15,385 bases of DNA from Mycoplasmataceae bacterium (GTDB lineage: Bacteria; Bacillota_I; Bacilli_A; Mycoplasmatales; Mycoplasmoidaceae), in NCBI GenBank assembly GCA_020024735.1, contig JAHHTI010000017.1:1-15385 (forward strand), in the 5' to 3' direction. The stretch's first letter is position 1, and the number at the start of each line of letters is the position of its first letter. Both the position numbers and the translations under genes were made by a program. Below are positions 9,494 through 15,385 of this stretch, piece by piece. The notes below the pieces were generated by a model. It saw only the letters and a program-made list of their open reading frames with translations, was not told where the DNA came from and did not search any database.

Positions 9494-9538
9494 TGTTAAA
9501 AGAAAATGTAAAATACACATTATTTGTATTTTCTAACA
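9494..9538 (+). terminator. Possible hairpin after tpiA
   Basis: TGTTA (9494-9498) can pair with TAACA (9534-9538), and inside it AAAATACA (510-517 of the 9-kb block) pairs with TGTATTTT (525-532). An alternative pairing AGAAAAT/ATTTTCT also exists. The stems are A/T-only apart from two G-C pairs, and no U-run follows. It could weaken read-through from tpiA into the next gene, or be chance in AT-rich DNA. Confidence 0.28.
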
Positions 9539-9553
9539 ATAATGTTTTATAAT
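9524..9553 (+). promoter_or_regulatory. Promoter for the 195-aa gene
   Basis: The -10 box TATAAT lies at 9548-9553. A -35-like TTGTAT at 9524-9529 sits 18 nt upstream. The predicted start near 9560 leaves a leader of about 16 nt carrying TTAGGAG before ATG 9576. It fits a sigma-70-type mycoplasma promoter and implies transcription separate from the argS operon. Confidence 0.55.
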
Positions 9554-9575
9554 TTATATATTAATTAGGAGCAAT

Positions 9576-10163
9576 ATGGTTGGTTATTACTATATTCATG
9601 ATAACGAAGATTTTGATGACATAAAAGAAACAAATAGTGGTAATTCTTCTACTAGCAATACTACTAGTAGTACATCTCAAAATGCAATGGTTTTACCTTC
9701 TTCTCAATCATTAGATGCAAATCATTCAGATTCATCTAATCATCACCCACATGTCCCTCACCAAGTTTCTAAGGACGAAGAACATTCTTTAAACGAAAAC
9801 AATGTTCATCATAAAAATGATCACGTTGATTTTAATGATGGTCAAAATTCTAATAAACCTTCACAAAAACCAAAATTAAATTACTTAAATAAAAAAGTTT
9901 CATTTTATATTTATGAAAGAACTAAAATTGAACCTATTAGATTAACCATTAATGATCCTGAAACTAATAATATTGATGAAGCAGATTACCAAAGAATCTT
10001 CTTTAAAGATTTTGGAAATATGGCTTCTTACAATAGAGGGATATTTAATCGTAAAACTCCACAAACTCCAGAAGTTTATGAAGCAAAATTACAAACTGAA
10101 TATGATGATTTAACAATGACTACTATTAAAGATATTAAAGATTACATGGATAAAAACAAATAA
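9576..10163 (+). CDS. Low-complexity hydrophilic protein, unknown function (195 aa)
   Basis: ATG 9576 follows a good AGGAG Shine-Dalgarno sequence. Residues about 16-100 are low complexity: Ser/Thr/Asn-rich first (SGNSSTSNTTSSTS), then His-rich (NHHPHVPHQ, NVHHKNDH), and almost certainly disordered. Residues about 103-195 look folded. They contain NKKVSFYIYERTK, EADYQRIFFKDFGN, FNRKTPQTPEVYEAKL and a closing charged helix ending in DYMDKNK. There is no Trp, Cys, membrane segment or signal peptide, so it should be cytoplasmic. The bipartite layout recalls the RNA polymerase delta subunit, but the order is reversed and the tail is not acidic, so I do not assign it. It has its own promoter and terminator and precedes rnjA. 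It could be a lineage-restricted gene. Confidence 0.8.
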   Translation: MVGYYYIHDNEDFDDIKETNSGNSSTSNTTSSTSQNAMVLPSSQSLDANHSDSSNHHPHVPHQVSKDEEHSLNENNVHHKNDHVDFNDGQNSNKPSQKPKLNYLNKKVSFYIYERTKIEPIRLTINDPETNNIDEADYQRIFFKDFGNMASYNRGIFNRKTPQTPEVYEAKLQTEYDDLTMTTIKDIKDYMDKNK

Positions 10164-10182
10164 TTTTTGTTTTTATTTTTTT
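10150..10182 (+). terminator. Intrinsic terminator overlapping the gene end
   Basis: ATAAAAACAAA (10150-10160) pairs perfectly with TTTGTTTTTAT (10166-10176) around a 5-nt loop, and a TTTTTT run follows at 10177-10182. Two G-U pairs can extend the stem. The stop codon TAA of the 195-aa gene lies in the loop. Stem plus U-run is the intrinsic-terminator pattern, although the stem is nearly all A-T. Confidence 0.6.
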
Positions 10183-10221
10183 ATTTATACCTAATGAATT
10201 ATTTAAATAAAGGAGACTATT

Positions 10222-12000
10222 ATGGAAAATAAAAATTCAACTTATATATATGCCTTAGGAGGATTGGAAGAAATCGGGAAGAATTGTTATGTGATTGAAC
10301 ATAATGATGAAATCTTAGTTTTTGATTATGGGATTAAATTCGCAAACCACGAGTTATTAGGAATGAATGGAATGGTAGCTAATTATGAATATTTAATTGA
10401 AAACCAAAGTAAAATTAAAGCCCTAATTATTACCCATGGGCATGAAGATCATATTGGTGGTATTCCTTATTTATTACAACAAATTGAAATTCCTGAAATT
10501 TGAGCAGCAACTTTACCTTCTAAATTAATTGAAAGAAAACTCAAAGAATTCAAAGATATTAAAGTCCCTACAATCCATAGTTTTGATGACAACACCGTGA
10601 TTAAAACTAAATATTTTGAAATTGATTTTTGTCGTGTTTCTCACTCTATTCCTGATTCTTTCTTAGTAGCTATCAAAACTCCTAATGGAAATGTGGTATC
10701 AACTGGTGATTTCCGGTTTGACTTTGCTACCAATGGAGATGAAACAGATTTAGGAAAATTAACAGAAATTTCTCGTAGAGATATAGCTGTTTTATTATGT
10801 GAATCTACATCTTCTGAAGTACCAGGATTTAGTGAATCAGAAAAATACATTATTAATAATTTAAGAAATATGATTATTAATGCTCCAGGAAGAGTTTTCA
10901 TTTCAACCTTTGCTTCTAATCTAGCCAGAGTTGAAGAAATTATTGCTATGAGTTCTGAACTGAGAAGAAAAGTAGTAATTATTGGAAAGTCGATGGAAGA
11001 AAACGTTAAGACTTCGAGAAAGATTGGTTACTTAGATATTGATGATGATGATTTATTAACTCCAAAAGAAGCCGCTGAGTTACCAGATGAAAATGTGCTT
11101 GTAATTCTAACCGGTTCACAAGGAGAAGAAAATGCAGCTTTAAATACGATGGCAAGAGGAGAAAATAGTAAAATTACCCTTAAACCATCAGATACCATTA
11201 TTCTATCTTCAAATGCTATTCCAGGAAACTTTGAAAATGTGGAATTATTAGTTAACTCATTATATAAGAAAGGTGTGAAAGTAATTGAAAACCGACCTGA
11301 TTGTAAAATTCACGCCTCTGGACATGCTACTCGTAGTGAACAACAATTAATGATTAGAGCCGTTAACCCTTCCTTCTTATTTCCAATTCACGGGGAAGTA
11401 AAGATGTTAAAGAGCTTATTAAAGAATGCTTCTGATTTAGGTTTTAAGAAAGAAAATATTTTAATTACTAATAATGGTCATAAGTTAGCTTTAAATGATG
11501 GTATCCTTTCTTTCACTGATATTAGAGTTCCTTCAAGTCCGATCTTTATTGATGGAAAGACTACCTCAGCTAGTGCAATTGATTTAGTAAGTGACCGTAA
11601 TATTTTATCAACTCACGGAATTGTAAATGTCTCACTGGTTTTTAATCAAGAAAAAACGCAATTAGTAACCGCTCCATTAATTAGTGCTAAGGGATGTTTC
11701 TTTACTAAAACTTCCGGTAATTTATTAATGAAGTGTTCTTATGAAATTCAAAAGATTGTGGATGAAGGATTAAAGAGTAATGAACCTTTAGATACCATTA
11801 TTGAAAAAATTAAAACCTTTACTAATCAAACCATCTTAAAATGAAAGAAAAAAGATCCACTAGTAAATGTAGTAATCTTCACTAGAGATCCAGAACAAGA
11901 AAAAGCAATGATTGAAAAATATAAAGAAAAATTATTAGTTGCTCAAAACAACGTGCAACCAAATCTAGAAAATGATAGTCAAGAAGATAGTGAAGAATAA
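10222..12000 (+). CDS. rnjA: Ribonuclease J (beta-CASP metallo-beta-lactamase RNase)
   Basis: RNase J is a 5'-3' exo- and endoribonuclease for mRNA decay and rRNA/tRNA 5' maturation in Firmicutes and mollicutes. The 592-aa product has the full zinc set: H72-G-H74-E-D76-H77, H141 (VSHSIPDS), D163 (STGDFRFD) and H390 (PIHGE). The beta-CASP motif HASGHATR is at 364-371. It is slightly longer than B. subtilis RNase J1 (555 aa). The extra length is a C-terminal charged tail ending in DSQEDSEE. Two Trp are TGA (10501 and 11842). AGGAGA sits upstream of ATG 10222 with good spacing. The preceding terminator implies its own promoter, and TATACC near 10186 is a weak candidate. The stop lies 4 nt from the convergent ispE. 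J1 versus J2 cannot be settled here. Confidence 0.95.
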
Positions 12001-12004
12001 TTCA

Positions 12005-12784
12005 CTATTTAACCAAACAATATAAGAAGCTACCACTACCAGTTAAATAAAGTGGAGAAGATGTATTTTTAACTAATTCCTGATAGGTTTCATACCATTC
12101 ACTTGAAAGATGACTACAAGGTATCAATAAATCATTACTAAGATGAATATCACTTAAGAGATTTCAATTTTTGATAATCTTCATATAATCATTTTGCGTT
12201 AATGGTTTTGTGGATGCATCATATTCTTTAAATACTTCTTTAGTACTTATATTTCAGGTAACTGGAAAGAGCTTAACCTTTGGTTTATGTAAATAACTTA
12301 AATCACTAATCTTTTCTCCATACCCGCTTACTAAGGCCATAGAATGTCCTGACATAAAGAATGGAATATCACTTCCAATGTGATAAGCAATATTTAACAT
12401 ATCCTGATCATTTATAAGTAAATCATATTGTTTGCACAAATAATTTCCAATTACTCCAGCATTAGCACTTGATCCACCTAAGCCAGCATTAAAAGGAATA
12501 TTCTTATGGATAATAATATGAAAGTTTTTACTTAACCCTTGATGCTTTTTTAAATATTCAATTAATTGATAACAACTATCATTTTCAATGGTAATCGGTT
12601 GATTATCTTGTAAATATTCAATGGTGGTTGGTGCTTGTCATTCCTCAATATAAATATCATCACAATAATCATCAATTAACATCATAATGCTAGTTAATTG
12701 GTGTTTAGTCATATTTGGTAATAAGGGATAAACATTTAAACCCAGATTAATTTTAGGATAAGATTTAAGCTTCAAATAACTCAT
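12005..12784 (-). CDS. ispE: 4-diphosphocytidyl-2-C-methyl-D-erythritol kinase homologue (GHMP kinase)
   Basis: IspE phosphorylates CDP-methylerythritol in the MEP isoprenoid pathway. The 259-aa product, slightly shorter than the usual 280-290, begins MSYLKLKSYPKINLGL with the conserved PKINL substrate segment. The ATP loop is IPFNAGLGGSSANAG (about 96-110). Family members usually read GLGGGSSNAA, so the loop is shifted by one residue. Next come GSD139IPFF with the expected catalytic Asp, and a C-terminal LTGSGSFLY matching the family's SGSGS motif. ATG 12784 lies inside rsmA, with a 20-nt overlap. A TTG at 12775 would drop three residues. rsmA-ispE adjacency is common in Firmicutes and is the best support for the name. 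No other MEP gene is in the window. Many mollicutes lack that pathway, so the true substrate is uncertain. Confidence 0.85.
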
Positions 12785-13586
12785 ACAATTGGTGTAACTC
12801 CTGGATTGTCAATTGTTCACTACGGATATTTTTCGCAATCCCTAATTTAGCTAAATGAGTTTCAATCAAAGGTTTAGGATAATAAGCACTTAGATTGTTA
12901 AAAATGGTTTTTCTTTTTTGGTGAAAACATAGTTTTAAAAATTTGTTCATTGCTTGGAAATCCACATTGAATTTATTATGATATGTAATGCCAACAAAAA
13001 CCGAATCTACTTCTGGAGCAGGAACAAAATATTGAGGTGGAATTTTAAATAATGATTTTACATCAGCAAACATTTGTAATAAACAAGTAAAAGCATTATA
13101 ATCCTTAGAACCGACAGTGGCACATATTCGCATTGCCATTTCCTTTTGAACCAAAATATAAATTTCATTAATCTTCCCACATGCAATTAATTGACAGACG
13201 ATTTTGGAAGAAATAGAATATGGTAAATTAGCAACTACCTTAATTTGTTTATGAGAAACAGAATTTAATAAAGCTTCAAAATCTACCTTTAAAACATCGT
13301 TGTTAATTAAGTGAAAATTATCACTAGTTATATGTGATTGTAAATAATCATATAGTCGTTTATCTAATTCAATTGCAATGACTTCTTGTGCTTGCTTTAC
13401 TAGATGCTTTGTTAATGCTCCTAAACCTGGACCGATTTCAATCACTAAATCAGTGGCTTTAATATTAGCAGCAGTAATAATTTTATTTTGATAATTAATA
13501 TCATATAAAAAATTTTGTCCCATCTTTTTAGAAGGGGCAAATTTTTGTTCATCAAGAAATTGCTTGACTTCAACTTTAGTATGCAT
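12765..13586 (-). CDS. rsmA: 16S rRNA (adenine1518-N6/adenine1519-N6) dimethyltransferase
   Basis: RsmA (KsgA) dimethylates two adjacent adenines in helix 45 of 16S rRNA during late 30S assembly, using S-adenosylmethionine. The 273-aa product, the same length as E. coli KsgA, has the family N-terminal GQNFL at 23-27, the SAM-binding motif I VIEIGPGLGALT (48-59), the acidic AIELDKRL, and the catalytic NLPYSISS at 120-127. The C-terminal helical domain is intact. ATG 13586 shares its A with the yidC stop (TAATG), and its own end overlaps ispE by 20 nt. The order rpmH-rnpA-yidC-ksgA is conserved near oriC in M. genitalium (MG466-MG463). No feature suggests loss of function. Confidence 0.96.
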   Translation of the reverse strand: MHTKVEVKQFLDEQKFAPSKKMGQNFLYDINYQNKIITAANIKATDLVIEIGPGLGALTKHLVKQAQEVIAIELDKRLYDYLQSHITSDNFHLINNDVLKVDFEALLNSVSHKQIKVVANLPYSISSKIVCQLIACGKINEIYILVQKEMAMRICATVGSKDYNAFTCLLQMFADVKSLFKIPPQYFVPAPEVDSVFVGITYHNKFNVDFQAMNKFLKLCFHQKRKTIFNNLSAYYPKPLIETHLAKLGIAKNIRSEQLTIQELHQLYELFEA

Positions 13587-14731
13587 TAATTATTAATTCC
13601 TAATTTCGAAAGTTTAGCATCTAAACCTGAATTAGAATGACGACGTTTCATAATTAATTTATGAATAATTCATGATTGTAAAATCGAAAGAAGAGAGTTG
13701 AAGAATCAGTATAAACCAATCCCTGATGCTGATACAGCAGCGATGATTGCCATAAAGACTGCCATTACAGTTTGCATAGTTTTAGTTTTATCCAGTTGTT
13801 TTTGGTTCTTATTTCCTACTGTACGAGCATTACGGTTTCTCTTAGCAGCAAATTTTTGCGGCAATTTCATTGATAAGAATTGAGAAGGGATAACTAAAAT
13901 TAGGAAGAATATATATGTTCATCCACCATCAGTAAAGTTAGAGAAGATTTGTGTAATTGGAGATTCAGATAAGTCTCAAGCAGCAAATAATACAGTTGCT
14001 TTTAAAGGTCTTAAAATAGTAATAACTCTATAGATAATTAAGAAAATAGGAAGTGTTACAAAAATTTGTTCAAATGCAGCAAATGGTTTGACATTGTATT
14101 TTTTATACATTTGTTGAATTTCCATTTGTTTCTTTTGTCGACTTTGAATGTCTTTAGCATCTTTATATTTAGCATTAATTTCAGCAATTTTCCCTTGAAT
14201 TTCAGTCATCTTTTCAGTTTGTAACATTGATCTAACAGAAATCAATAAAGTAATACAACGAATAATTACAAGAACAATGATAATCCCAATTAATCCATTC
14301 AAACCTACAGGTCAATCCCTAGTAGCATACATAAACCTTAATAGTAATTGAGCGAAAGGTCAAACAAAGAGTGCATAGAAAGGACCATAAGACATCGTGA
14401 AATCTGACATCGGAAAATAAGGACCAGTTGGAGCAGCGGATAAATCATAAATAGGATTACCAGTAGTTCCAGGTAAAAAACCAACTTCTAAACCATTCCC
14501 AATAGTAGTAGAAGCTCCTACTCAATATTCAAACATTGTTTGTCCACAACCATATAAACCCATTCCAAATAGGAATAGGTATAGTAAAATTTTGATTCAT
14601 TTTAAGCTAATCTTCAAGATTTTTTTAGCAAGGTTTTTGTTTTTTTCTTCAGGGGAATAAAATGAAGCAAAAGATGGTAGCACCATCTTTTCAATTGTTG
14701 GACTAGAAGAATGTTGATCTTTTTGTCCCAT
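13586..14731 (-). CDS. yidC: Membrane protein insertase YidC/Oxa1 family
   Basis: YidC inserts membrane proteins, alone or with SecYEG. The 381-aa code-4 product has an N-terminal cytoplasmic segment (1-45), a first hydrophobic stretch (about 46-61), an external loop, and the Oxa1 core from about 145. The core starts with GLIGIIIVLVIIR158, where R158 should be the groove arginine. A charged cytoplasmic hairpin follows (KMTEIQGKIAEINAKYKDAK..., QQMYKKYNVKPF), then further helices, with SGIGLYWFFNSLLSILQSW last. C62 in LYGC resembles a lipobox as in Gram-positive YidC, but the long N-terminus makes lipidation uncertain. AAAGGA precedes ATG 14731 at good spacing. It lies 32 nt after rnpA and its stop overlaps rsmA by one base. 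The C-terminus is basic (KRRHSNS), fitting ribosome contact. Confidence 0.94.
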
Positions 14732-14763
14732 ATTTTGTTCCTTTCCTAATGTTTATCTTTAAT

Positions 14764-15093
14764 CTACATTATTTTTTTGAAGATAGAAGAAATTTCTTGA
14801 TGGATTTCTTGATAACTAGCGTTACAAACAAGTGGCTTTGCTATAACAACAATATCTAGGTTTAAATTTAGTTGGATATTCAAAGTATTGAGAGAGGCGG
14901 TTATTCTTCGTTTGATGAGATTTCTAGTAACTGCAAGTTTGGAAACTTTTTTAGATATAGTAATTCCAACGCGGAAGACATTATTGTTATTTGAACAATA
15001 ATAGACTGAGAAATTTTTGCTATAAATTTTTTTACCGTTTCTAATAACTTTTTGAAAATCATAGTTTTTTAGAAGACGATTCTTTTTTTTCAT
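14764..15093 (-). CDS. rnpA: Ribonuclease P protein component
   Basis: RnpA is the protein subunit that helps RNase P RNA bind and cleave tRNA precursors. The 109-aa product (family 110-120) starts MKKKNRLLKNYDFQKVI and carries GITISKKVSKLAVTRNLIKRR, the RNR signature with the conserved VTRNLIKRR helix at the metal/pre-tRNA-binding face. The overall charge is strongly basic. ATG 15093 lies 9 nt after the rpmH stop with no Shine-Dalgarno sequence, so translation probably depends on rpmH. rpmH-rnpA is among the most conserved bacterial gene pairs near the origin. Confidence 0.95.
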   Translation of the reverse strand: MKKKNRLLKNYDFQKVIRNGKKIYSKNFSVYYCSNNNNVFRVGITISKKVSKLAVTRNLIKRRITASLNTLNIQLNLNLDIVVIAKPLVCNASYQEIHQEISSIFKKIM

Positions 15094-15102
15094 TTAAGTT
15101 AA

Positions 15103-15252
15103 TTATCTCACTTCGTCAGAAACAGTAAGTTTATGTCTACCTTTTAATCTTCTTCTAGCTAATTGTTTACGACCATTAGCAGTTTTCATTTTTTGACGGA
15201 AACCGTGTACTTTTAATCTTTTTCTTTTATTTGGTTGATATGTTCTCTTCAT
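15103..15252 (-). CDS. rpmH: 50S ribosomal protein L34
   Basis: L34 is a small basic protein of the large ribosomal subunit. The 49-aa product starts with the family hallmark MKRTYQPNKRKR, followed by VHGFRQKMKTANGRKQLARRRLKGR. This is an almost canonical L34, with a slightly longer C-terminal tail (HKLTVSDEVR). A strong Shine-Dalgarno sequence GGAGGAG (15259-15265) sits 6 nt before ATG 15252. It is too short for a usual ORF list but unambiguous. It heads the rpmH-rnpA-yidC-rsmA-ispE operon. Confidence 0.98.
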   Translation of the reverse strand: MKRTYQPNKRKRLKVHGFRQKMKTANGRKQLARRRLKGRHKLTVSDEVR

Positions 15253-15265
15253 TTTTATCTCCTCC

Positions 15266-15285
15266 TATATACATATATACATATA
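15266..15285. repeat. Period-8 AT repeat (TATATACA x2.5) in rpmH leader
   Basis: TATATACA is repeated twice perfectly at 15266-15281 and is followed by TATA. It lies directly upstream of the rpmH ribosome-binding site on the minus strand. It is too short to call phase-variable, and it may simply keep the leader unstructured. Confidence 0.6.
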
Positions 15286-15294
15286 GACTAATAA

Positions 15295-15303
15295 ATTTTA
15301 CCA
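15295..15303 (-). promoter_or_regulatory. Extended -10 promoter of rpmH operon
   Basis: TGGTAAAAT on the minus strand fits an extended -10 (TGnTAtAAT type). Transcription would begin near 15288, giving a leader of about 36 nt that contains the TATATACA repeat and the GGAGGAG ribosome site. The -35 is poor (TGTATT-like), as is typical with an extended -10. Confidence 0.5.
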
Positions 15304-15385
15304 CATTTATATATATAAATACATTTTTAATTTGTTAAAGTGACTATCTTTTTAGACCACCTCCGTTTGATTATAACTCATTAAT
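15304..15385. other. Non-coding right edge, probably the start of the oriC/dnaA side
   Basis: This is AT-rich sequence with no gene I can support. A minus-strand open frame of 10 residues enters from the right edge and stops at TAA (15352-15354), and could be the tail of a gene outside the window. No perfect DnaA box (TTATCCACA) is present. The position beside rpmH is where many bacteria have the dnaA/oriC region. Confidence 0.4.

Noticed and set aside
9576..10163. Calling the 195-aa protein the RNA polymerase delta subunit (rpoE).
   Set aside because: Delta has an N-terminal winged helix and a strongly acidic tail. Here the disordered part is N-terminal and the C-terminus is mixed-charge.
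10641..10901. Minus-strand open frame of 86 codons.
   Set aside because: It is the shadow of rnjA coding sequence, whose metal-binding residues lie in the plus frame.
5197..12439. Many genes appear split into several short reading frames, suggesting frameshifted pseudogenes.
   Set aside because: All breaks in argS, the phosphomutase, tpiA, rnjA and ispE are in-frame TGA at plausible Trp sites. With code 4 each is one intact gene.
13586..14731. Calling YidC a lipoprotein from the LYGC motif at Cys62.
   Set aside because: A 45-residue cytoplasmic stretch before the helix is too long for a standard lipoprotein signal; noted only as a possibility.
15266..15285. CRISPR-like or phase-variable repeat.
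   Set aside because: Only 2.5 copies of an 8-nt AT unit with no spacers, so it is best seen as simple-sequence leader DNA.
15297..15305. TTTACCACA as a DnaA box.
   Set aside because: It has two mismatches to TTATCCACA, is a single copy, and overlaps the rpmH extended -10.

Overview
The window comes from an AT-rich mollicute (Mycoplasma/Ureaplasma-type bacterium) that reads TGA as tryptophan (genetic code 4). Under the standard code argS, the hexose/pentose phosphomutase, tpiA, rnjA, ispE, yidC and the permease all break at TGA. Under code 4 each becomes one full-length gene with family motifs in register, and most of these TGAs sit where the family has Trp (for example in the TpiA segment EPIWAIGTG). 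The species cannot be named. The neighbours rpmH-rnpA-yidC-ksgA (MG466-MG463 in M. genitalium), nadK + EIIB-like gene (MG128-MG129) and cdd + phosphomutase (MG052-MG053) match pairs known from the M. pneumoniae group. The right edge is therefore probably close to oriC/dnaA, which lies outside.

Layout. (1) Positions 1-4672, minus strand: a tightly packed operon reading leftwards. It holds nadK, a membrane-tethered EIIB-like protein that lacks the phosphorylatable cysteine, an APC-family amino-acid permease, a 389-aa single-pass surface protein of unknown role, and a polytopic membrane protein cut by the window edge. (2) Positions 4751-9486, plus strand: argS, a 101-aa basic protein, cdd, a phosphomannomutase/phosphoglucomutase-family enzyme and tpiA, with gaps of 1-2 nt or overlaps. 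The two operons start back to back from overlapping TATAAT boxes at 4693-4711. (3) Positions 9576-10163, plus: an unrecognised low-complexity 195-aa protein with its own promoter and an intrinsic terminator. (4) Positions 10222-12000, plus: RNase J. (5) Positions 12005-15252, minus: rpmH, rnpA, yidC, rsmA (ksgA) and ispE, meeting rnjA tail to tail with 4 nt between them.

Functionally the window combines translation and RNA processing (ArgRS, L34, RNase P protein, RsmA, RNase J), membrane-protein insertion (YidC), nucleoside salvage feeding glycolysis (Cdd, phosphomutase, TpiA), NADP supply (NadK) and amino-acid import. The less understood parts are the EIIB-like/permease/surface-protein operon, the lone ispE, the 195-aa protein and the 101-aa basic protein. 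I saw no tRNA, rRNA, insertion sequence, CRISPR array or prophage gene. No gap between genes exceeds about 135 nt. I found no convincing new multi-gene defence or mobile system.
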